A program made the translations under genes and the position numbers. This document shows positions 34,743 to 40,204 of a stretch of DNA of 40,204 bases, piece after piece. Source of the stretch: Methanobacterium sp. (GTDB lineage Archaea; Methanobacteriota; Methanobacteria; Methanobacteriales; Methanobacteriaceae); contig DUPR01000029.1 of the NCBI GenBank assembly GCA_012838205.1, positions 1-40,204 of the forward strand, given 5' to 3'. The notes below the pieces were generated by a model that made no database searches, was not told the DNA's origin, and saw only the letters and a list, made by a program, of their open reading frames with translations. The stretch's first letter is position 1. Each line of letters starts with the position of its first letter.

Positions 34743-35744
34743 TTAAATTACAATGTCAATCTTAGCCCCACATTCAGGGCATTTATCTTTTTTAAGTTTG
34801 TTGTTTACTATGTGAAAGCCATCTCTTTCTATAAGTAGTTCTTTGCATTCTGGACAATTAGTGTTTTCTCCATTACTGCCCGGCACATTCCCCACATAAA
34901 CATATTTAATCCCTGCATCCATTGCCATTTTCTGGGCTTTTTCAAGAGTTTCTACAGGGGTAGGAGATAACTTGTTCATTTTGTAATGAGGATAAAATCT
35001 AGTGAAATGTAATGGAATCCCAATATCCACATCAGCCACAAATTCCACTAGAGATTTTAAGTCTTCCTCTGAATCATTATGACCGGGTATCACCAGATTG
35101 GTTATTTCAATGTGAATACCTTTTTCATGCATTGTCCGGATATTTTCCAAGACTGGTTCTACACGGGCCTGACAGAGTTCCTGGTAAAACTTATCAGACA
35201 TACTTTTCAAATCCACATTGGCGGCGTCCAAGTAAGGAGCAATCAGATCCAAGGTTTCATCACTCATATAACCATTGGTGACATATACAGTCTTCAAATC
35301 TTTTTTCTGAGCAAGTTTAGCAGAATCATAAGTGTATTCAAACCACATTGTAGGTTCATTGTAAGTCCAAGAAATAGACTTGCAGTGATTTTCTTGGGTT
35401 AACCTAATTGCTTTTTCTGGAAGAATATTCCTGATGCCCACTTCATCTAAATAAGTCTGAGATATTGCCCAATTCTGACAGTAGGCGCATCTAAAATTAC
35501 ATCCAATACTTCCCAGACTTAATGAAAGGCTGCCTGGATAAAAATGGAATAGAGGTTTTTTTTCAATTGGGTCTACAGCAATGGAGGATGCAGAAGCATA
35601 ATTTTTGCTGTACAAAATTCCATTATCATTCTCTCGCATTTTACAAAAACCAGTTTTGCCATTGGATATAATACATTTACGGTTACACACATGACAGTTC
35701 AAAGCATCATTAAGCTTTTCATAAAGCATAGCTTCCTTTTTCAA
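34743..35744 (-). CDS. amrS: AmmeMemoRadiSam system radical SAM enzyme
   Basis: The roughly 333-aa enzyme has the radical SAM cluster motif CNFRCAYC (cysteines at about residues 82, 86 and 89) within 'LSLGSIGCNFRCAYCQNWAIS'. An N-terminal cysteine set, CHVCNRKC...GFCKMR, precedes it, and a C-terminal zinc ribbon, CPEC...CPECGAKI, follows. This matches AmrS, the radical SAM member of the three-protein AmmeMemoRadiSam set; the Memo and AMMECR1 partners are not in this window. The reaction is unknown. The frame is open to a GTG at 35759; GGAGGT at 35752-35757 lies 7 nt before TTG 35744, which I prefer, but ATG 35729 with AAGGA is also possible. Confidence 0.88.
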   Translation of the reverse strand: MKKEAMLYEKLNDALNCHVCNRKCIISNGKTGFCKMRENDNGILYSKNYASASSIAVDPIEKKPLFHFYPGSLSLSLGSIGCNFRCAYCQNWAISQTYLDEVGIRNILPEKAIRLTQENHCKSISWTYNEPTMWFEYTYDSAKLAQKKDLKTVYVTNGYMSDETLDLIAPYLDAANVDLKSMSDKFYQELCQARVEPVLENIRTMHEKGIHIEITNLVIPGHNDSEEDLKSLVEFVADVDIGIPLHFTRFYPHYKMNKLSPTPVETLEKAQKMAMDAGIKYVYVGNVPGSNGENTNCPECKELLIERDGFHIVNNKLKKDKCPECGAKIDIVI

Positions 35745-35837
35745 GGTAAAAACCTCCACCCCTTTTTGGAAATAATTTTGAATTTAAAGCATTATTAAAA
35801 ATTGAGAGATAAAGATGTTATCATTAGTTGACCAGAT

Positions 35838-36899
35838 CTATTTAAAGTGTTCATATCCATTTTTCATTAGAATATTTGTTTTACCCTCTTTATCAATTAT
35901 TTCCATCTTCCCAGAACTGGTCACTACTCCAACCTTAATAAGTCCTAAATCCTCTTTAAACTTTTCATATAGATCTTCACGGATGGTTAAAAGGAGTTCA
36001 AAATCTTCACCATAATAAAGTGCGAAATCAAGGGGATTTCTATCCAACACAGTTGCAACTTCTTCAACCTCGGGAATCAGGGGGATCATTGTCTCAAAAA
36101 GTGTTACTCCTATATTATGGGGGGATGCTTCTATTATTTCATCGATTTCACTGGCTAAACCATCAGTTATGTCGGTGGCTGCAGAGGCAATGCCCTTTTT
36201 TGCCAAGATAATTCCCTCTTTTAACTTAGCAAGTGGTTCAAGGGCATGTTTGACAACAATTTTTAATGTAGAAGGGAGGATTTGTTTTTTAAGGGATTTT
36301 TGTGCTGGTGGTGGGGCAAATAAACATTCAAATCCGGCTGCAGCTACACCCAAGGGGCCTGTGACTGCCACCACATCACCAGGGGCTGCGCCTTCTTTCA
36401 TCAACACTTTTTTTTTATCAACAACTCCCAAACATGTTCCGCTGAGAATCAATTCCTCTGATTGGTTGGTATCACCACCCATGAGGCCCATTTTATAGGT
36501 GTGACACCCCTCAAGAACTCCTTTCATGATTTCATCAAACTTTTCAAGAGGGAGGTCCTGAGGCAATCCTAGAGATAATACAAAACCAATGGGTTTTGCA
36601 CCCATTGCAGCTAAATCACTCACATTTACAGTTACTACTTTCATGCCCTTTTGAAATGAACTCATTTCAGTTGGGAAGTGGGAGGACTCAAGTAAAAGGT
36701 CAGATGTTATCACTAAATATTCATCACCAATATCCAGTAGTGCGGCATCATCACTAAGACTTTTAAAATAATTTTCATCAAAAAAAGGAGAATAAGGTTG
36801 AAGGATACGACTCATTGAAAGGAGTCGTTTAATAAGTTTTTTTTCACCAATATCGGATACTATGGAAGGTTCATGTGAGGTTGATTTTTTAGAAGACAT
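35838..36899 (-). CDS. thiL: Thiamine-monophosphate kinase
   Basis: ThiL phosphorylates thiamine monophosphate to the active diphosphate cofactor. The 353-aa protein has the AIR-synthase-like fold with DIGEKKLIKRLL near the N-terminus, DDAALLDIG (Mg-ATP), TSDLLLESSHFP (substrate), 'VNVSDLAAMGAKPIGFVLSL', GLMGGDTNQSE and 'ITDGLASEIDEI' (metal). All core motifs are intact. The first 15 residues are poorly conserved and no clear ribosome site precedes ATG 36899, so the start is less certain. It begins 5 bp after the cfbA stop, so the pair are very probably co-transcribed and coupled. Confidence 0.9.
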   Translation of the reverse strand: MSSKKSTSHEPSIVSDIGEKKLIKRLLSMSRILQPYSPFFDENYFKSLSDDAALLDIGDEYLVITSDLLLESSHFPTEMSSFQKGMKVVTVNVSDLAAMGAKPIGFVLSLGLPQDLPLEKFDEIMKGVLEGCHTYKMGLMGGDTNQSEELILSGTCLGVVDKKKVLMKEGAAPGDVVAVTGPLGVAAAGFECLFAPPPAQKSLKKQILPSTLKIVVKHALEPLAKLKEGIILAKKGIASAATDITDGLASEIDEIIEASPHNIGVTLFETMIPLIPEVEEVATVLDRNPLDFALYYGEDFELLLTIREDLYEKFKEDLGLIKVGVVTSSGKMEIIDKEGKTNILMKNGYEHFK

Positions 36900-36904
36900 A
36901 ATAG

Positions 36905-37360
36905 TTAAAGGGCATTATCCACCCTGTCTTTTATTATGGCAGCGATTTTCGGGTCTGCACCCAAAGGTTCAGTGTAAACAATCTCACCTTGGAAAATTAT
37001 TTCTTCATCTTCATCGTGGTCATGGCTATGACCATGATGGTGGTCATGGCTGTGTTCATGGGTTTCATCTCCATTATGTAATCCGAGGATGTGTGGTATG
37101 TCATGTCTGGTGTGAACTCCCGGAGCTAAAAAGACAGGGGTGACCACAATTTTTTCCACACCCATTTGGGCCAATTTGTTAATTGAAGAGGGGATGGAGG
37201 GTTTGTTCATATTCATAAAACCGATTTCCACAGGATATTCAGTTTGCTCCTTGTAAATTGTAGCTAACTTGCTGAGAACATCCTTTCCATAGGGCAATCT
37301 GCTGCCATGACCCACCAATATAACGCCTACTTTATTTTTTGTGTTTGAATTTGTAACCAT
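36905..37360 (-). CDS. cfbA: Sirohydrochlorin cobalt/nickel chelatase, small CbiX type (CfbA)
   Basis: The 151-aa half-size chelatase inserts cobalt for cobamides or nickel for coenzyme F430 into sirohydrochlorin. It has 'VGVILVGHGSRLPYGKDVL' near the N-terminus, which supplies the metal histidine, and 'VVTPVFLAPGVHTRHDIPHIL' with further histidines. A striking loop, HEHSHDHHHGHSHDHD, lies between 'ILGLHNGDET' and 'IIFQGEIVYTEPLG'; similar loops occur in some archaeal relatives and may store or deliver metal. The frame extends to 37381, but AAGGAG lies 9 nt before ATG 37360. It overlaps the end of the DUF35 gene by 29 bp. Confidence 0.9.
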   Translation of the reverse strand: MVTNSNTKNKVGVILVGHGSRLPYGKDVLSKLATIYKEQTEYPVEIGFMNMNKPSIPSSINKLAQMGVEKIVVTPVFLAPGVHTRHDIPHILGLHNGDETHEHSHDHHHGHSHDHDEDEEIIFQGEIVYTEPLGADPKIAAIIKDRVDNAL

Positions 37361-37730
37361 AGGAAATAACTCCTTCATCACTTTCTGCTCTAATTTTCCT
37401 GAATACTAACTCTACTTCTTGACCTATTTCAATATCTTCAGTGTCACAGTCCACAATCTGACTGGTAATTTTTGCACCTTCGTCTAACTCAATTATTGCT
37501 ACAGGATAGGGGGATATATTCTTAAATTCATCTGTAGGTGTGTGTATAACTGAATAACTATGTATTTTTCCATTTCCATTAAATTTAATATCTTCTAATT
37601 TCCCTTTTCTTCTGCATTTAGGGCAAATAACTCTCATGGGGAAAAAAACTTCTCCACATTGTAAACACTTTGATCCAATGAGATTGTAGCGTTGTGGAAT
37701 ATGACGCCATCCTCTTACAATATCTTTCAT
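37332..37730 (-). CDS. DUF35 zinc-ribbon/OB-fold protein
   Basis: The 132-aa protein has an N-terminal rubredoxin-like zinc ribbon (CLQCGEVFFP...CPKCRRKG) and an OB fold beginning 'NGNGKIHSYSVIHTPTDEFKNI'. In methanogens this family bridges acetoacetyl-CoA thiolase and HMG-CoA synthase in a channeling complex of the mevalonate pathway, and their genes normally lie together. Here neither partner is adjacent: upstream is 304 bp of spacer and then a gene on the other strand. ATG 37730 has GAGGTTA 5 nt upstream. The family is clear; the role as a mevalonate-pathway scaffold in this organism is inferred. Confidence 0.88.
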   Translation of the reverse strand: MKDIVRGWRHIPQRYNLIGSKCLQCGEVFFPMRVICPKCRRKGKLEDIKFNGNGKIHSYSVIHTPTDEFKNISPYPVAIIELDEGAKITSQIVDCDTEDIEIGQEVELVFRKIRAESDEGVISYGYKFKHKK

Positions 37731-38034
37731 TATTAACCTCGCTAAGATTTGATTATGTTTTGGTTATTTACAAAATATAAATTTGCACATAGAGATTGGA
37801 TAATTAATTCGTATCATGCTTTATATAATTATGATGTTTTTATATGTTTTACGATTACTTGTGGTATTGGTAAATTTTTGTTTTATTTGATGTTTGGATA
37901 GTTTCAAATAACAGATTTGGGCATAGAAATAACTTTATATAGTATTACATTTCTAATTATTTTTATTAAATAATAAAAAAATTTAAATTCATAATATTTT
38001 TAGTTCCCTATTAATAATTAAATTAGGTAAAAAA
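37731..38034. other. Divergent intergenic region DUF35 / pilin-like operon
   Basis: The 304 bp hold two clear TATA elements and no gene. TTTATATA at 37934-37941 fits the plus-strand operon with a start near 37962 and a leader of about 70 nt. The one at 37820-37827, read on the minus strand as TATATAAA, is placed for DUF35 with a leader of about 65 nt. The latter sits between ATCAT (37813-37817) and ATGAT (37831-37835), a short inverted pair. The whole region is AT-rich. Confidence 0.55.
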
Positions 38035-39039
38035 ATGAATAACCACGGATATGTAATGAGCTTAACTTCATTTTTACTTGTTATCCCTGCTTTTTTACTC
38101 ATTATAATATTTATAAACATGTCAGTTGGTTTCACAAGCTTTCAAGAAACTATTTTAGTATCAGATGACGTTTCAGGGGTGTCTAAAGATTTACAATCTC
38201 AAATACCTAAAATAGGCCGGGAAGTGCTAAAAGATAAATCAGAAGAGGTTATAAAATCTGGAAATCCTCTATCAAACAGTCGAGAGGAAATTAAGAATGA
38301 AATACAGGATAGAATCAATGTTTGGTCTTTAAAATATAATCATGACCAAATAGACGTTCATTGTGATGTATTGGATGTAGATAATAGTCAAGATCCATTT
38401 CAGATAGAAATCAAATCAATAATTAATGTGCAAAAAGATGAAATTAAACATTCAGTTAATTTAATCCAGAAAATATCTCTTATCAATGAGTCTTTTCCAA
38501 TTATGGATCCATTGCCCTTTTTAAAGTGCAAAAAATATGGAGGAGCAACTATTGGTAAAGATAAAATAATGTATGGATCAAGCCTATCTGAGTATTTGAA
38601 GTCAAGTGGATTCAACAATTCACAAGCTTATGAAAACGCCATATCTCCTCTGTTTATAAAAAAATGTCCTTATGATCCATATGAACTTCATGGGAGTACT
38701 TCTGATTTTGTTAATCTAAAAAATTGTATTGATAATGGTTTTTATCATGAAAGTAATGACGGGGCATGTTTTTTCTGTAGATTAGAGGGGCGTGGTGTCT
38801 GCCCGCATTATGGTTTCGAAACATTTATCTTACCTGCTCCATCTGTTAACATTACTCCCTCAAATAATTCATCTAAATTGGGAATTAGCTCTGTGGACCA
38901 TGTTATTTTTAATGAGACAAGTTTTGGAGCTTATTATGGTCATTTAATCGTGTATTCCTTTGATGAATCACATTATTTTTACATTTTTTTAGATAATTCC
39001 CATAGGAAAAAGTATGGGTTGCCACCACATGGAGGATAA
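38035..39039 (+). CDS. Cysteine-rich membrane-anchored protein, pilin-like N-terminus
   Basis: I do not recognise a named family. The 334-aa protein has a short polar leader then one long hydrophobic helix (about residues 9-31) starting at GYVMSLTSFLLVIPAFLLII, then an extracytoplasmic domain. The leader-then-helix start recalls archaeal type IV pilin-like proteins, though a standard K/R-G cleavage site and the Glu at +5 are absent. The body has helical, coiled-coil-prone segments (about 40-110), then a cysteine-rich part with CPYDPY, CFFC and GVCPHYGF. A TTTATATA promoter precedes it. The next gene shares the CxFC and CPH elements. Secreted and disulfide- or metal-stabilised is inferred. Confidence 0.7.
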   Translation: MNNHGYVMSLTSFLLVIPAFLLIIIFINMSVGFTSFQETILVSDDVSGVSKDLQSQIPKIGREVLKDKSEEVIKSGNPLSNSREEIKNEIQDRINVWSLKYNHDQIDVHCDVLDVDNSQDPFQIEIKSIINVQKDEIKHSVNLIQKISLINESFPIMDPLPFLKCKKYGGATIGKDKIMYGSSLSEYLKSSGFNNSQAYENAISPLFIKKCPYDPYELHGSTSDFVNLKNCIDNGFYHESNDGACFFCRLEGRGVCPHYGFETFILPAPSVNITPSNNSSKLGISSVDHVIFNETSFGAYYGHLIVYSFDESHYFYIFLDNSHRKKYGLPPHGG

Positions 39040-39063
39040 AATCATCAATTTTTCAGTGATAGT

Positions 39064-40074
39064 ATGTTTGATTATATTGTAATGGAAGAAAAAAGGGGGA
39101 TGGTGTTTTCTACGGATTTGATGATGGCATTAATTATTATAACCGTAGTTTTAGGTGTTTCTGCAGATGCAATGGATAATGTTGGTTCGAAAATCCAAGA
39201 TTATTATTATGCAAATTCTGTAGATAGGATAACAACTGGTGCTGTGGATATGATGATAAAAAATCCAGGTGAACCTCAAAATTGGGAAGAACTAAGAACT
39301 TTTGACGGTGTAACTCCGGGATTAGCTGATGTAGATCAATTTAATAAGGGAGTGACTCAAAAAACTCTAAGTTTACAGAAAATAAACTGTCTTAAGGAAA
39401 ATTATGATGAATTAATGAAGGGCAGAGTACTACCTACATATTGTGATTCTAGTTTGACTATTTGTCCTGTGGATTCATCTATAGAACCTGTTACAATGGG
39501 TAAAATAAGCACATCAAAATCAGATATAGTAGTAATTAACCGAACGGTTCTTTGTAATTTCTGTAATAGCAGTATCATAGTTTTTATGAATTCAATGAAG
39601 TGTAATTCCAATTTACCACAATCGAAACAGGGAGGATATATATGCCCACATCAAGATATAACTGGAAATCACAGCCATATGGGGGTTGATTATCCTAATA
39701 AAAAATCTGGTTGGATTTGTTATCCTTTCAAAGTAACTCAAAATATGTTAAATTCCAGAGATTTTTATTTGATGACTGATCCAGGTTATGTAACTGATAA
39801 TTCAGCAGTTTGGATTATTGATTCCCCGGAAAATCGTATTATAGATACTAATCATTTTTGTAACCAACCAATTCTAGTGAATGAGGTTATCGCTGATTGT
39901 GTTGTAAATAAAAGTACTTGTATATTGTGGTTACACGTTTTTTCCAATGGAAATGCTGAAGAAGCTTTCAACACATATTTAACAGCATATCCTAAAGGTA
40001 CTTCAGTTGAAAAAGTTAAAATTCAGTATCTTAATCCTCAACCATGTTATTTTATTTTTAAAGTGAGTACATGA
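39064..40074 (+). CDS. Cysteine-rich pilin-like secreted protein
   Basis: The 336-aa protein has a short leader ending in KRG, followed by a hydrophobic helix (MVFSTDLMMALIIITVVLGV, about residues 13-32). That matches the general architecture of archaeal prepilin-like proteins cleaved after K/R-G. About 14 cysteines follow in the extracytoplasmic part, including CDSSLTICPVD, CNFC, YICPHQD and WICYPF. The gene lies 24 bp after the previous one and is probably in the same operon. Its first ATG has only a weak ribosome site; an in-frame ATG at 39082 would keep the KRG leader. Minor pilin or surface assembly component is inferred; no family assigned. Confidence 0.72.
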   Translation: MFDYIVMEEKRGMVFSTDLMMALIIITVVLGVSADAMDNVGSKIQDYYYANSVDRITTGAVDMMIKNPGEPQNWEELRTFDGVTPGLADVDQFNKGVTQKTLSLQKINCLKENYDELMKGRVLPTYCDSSLTICPVDSSIEPVTMGKISTSKSDIVVINRTVLCNFCNSSIIVFMNSMKCNSNLPQSKQGGYICPHQDITGNHSHMGVDYPNKKSGWICYPFKVTQNMLNSRDFYLMTDPGYVTDNSAVWIIDSPENRIIDTNHFCNQPILVNEVIADCVVNKSTCILWLHVFSNGNAEEAFNTYLTAYPKGTSVEKVKIQYLNPQPCYFIFKVST

Positions 40075-40160
40075 AATTTGATATTCAATAGCGGTATTAA
40101 TCCACCAGTAAAAATGGCTGAGATGTGTTTCTATAGTTATAACTTTTTAAATTTTAATTT

Positions 40161-40190
40161 CATTCATGAAAACGTCATTCATTCATGAAA
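40161..40190. repeat. Paired CATTCATGAAA repeats near the right edge
   Basis: CATTCATGAAA occurs at 40161-40171 and 40180-40190, 19 bp apart. Each contains the perfect palindrome TTCATGAA, and a TATA-like AT stretch lies just upstream (about 40142-40155). They could be operator half-sites for a gene beginning beyond the window. Function is not demonstrated. Confidence 0.4.
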
Positions 40191-40204
40191 TAATTATCAT
40201 ATCC

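Overview
The window looks like a chromosomal segment of a methanogenic archaeon of the order Methanobacteriales, most likely Methanobacterium-like. The evidence is AT-rich DNA with TTTATATA-type promoters and GGAGG/GGTGA ribosome binding sites. The gene content agrees: heterodisulfide reductase HdrA, a methanogenesis marker 11 protein, a nickel/cobalt sirohydrochlorin chelatase (CfbA/CbiX type), archaeal-type S-adenosylmethionine synthetase, RadA, a single-polypeptide multi-OB-fold RPA, and a tandem PurE. From memory, the order glyA-hdrA-radA-RPA-leuCDB-cysteine desulfurase-ribH resembles Methanothermobacter, but I could not check this. I see no tRNA, rRNA, CRISPR array, IS element or prophage. 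This is dense core-genome DNA.

Layout. Positions 1-2941 (+) encode an export-type ABC system: a MacB-like permease, a LolD-like ATPase and an ABC-2 permease. They converge on a minus-strand block at 2952-10315 holding a polyprenol/diacylglycerol-kinase-like membrane enzyme, purL, ileS and mat. Then come DUF192 and a 93-aa unknown (+). A second minus block at 11276-16880 holds a HEAT-repeat protein, a DmrX-like flavo-iron-sulfur protein, glyA, a DUF169 protein and hdrA. A FIST-domain sensor overlaps a PAS histidine kinase at 17226-19737 (+). radA and RPA follow (-). Next is a plus run at 23458-30056: MarR regulator, leuC, leuD, leuB, cysteine desulfurase, a 27-aa membrane peptide not previously in the gene list, ribH and marker 11. 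A GT2 glycosyltransferase (-) is divergent from tandem purE and a UbiD decarboxylase (+). The minus block at 34743-37730 holds AmmeMemoRadiSam radical SAM enzyme, thiL, cfbA and a DUF35 protein. The right edge (38035-40074, +) carries two cysteine-rich, membrane-anchored, pilin-like proteins that I cannot assign.

Functional themes are purine synthesis (purL, purE), one-carbon and methyl metabolism (glyA, mat, DmrX-like protein), methanogenesis and its cofactors (hdrA, cfbA, marker 11), branched-chain amino acids (leuCDB), isoprenoid/lipid metabolism (UbiD, DUF35 and the polyprenol-kinase-like protein, by inference) and DNA recombination (radA, RPA).

The observations I rate highest are: the 23268-23340 operator-like array, in which exact 11-bp repeats two helical turns apart bracket the RPA TATA box beside a MarR gene; the paired cysteine-rich pilin-like proteins at the right edge; the small membrane ORF at 28180; the degenerate second PurE domain; and an AbrB-like repeat pair in the extracytoplasmic tail of the glycosyltransferase.
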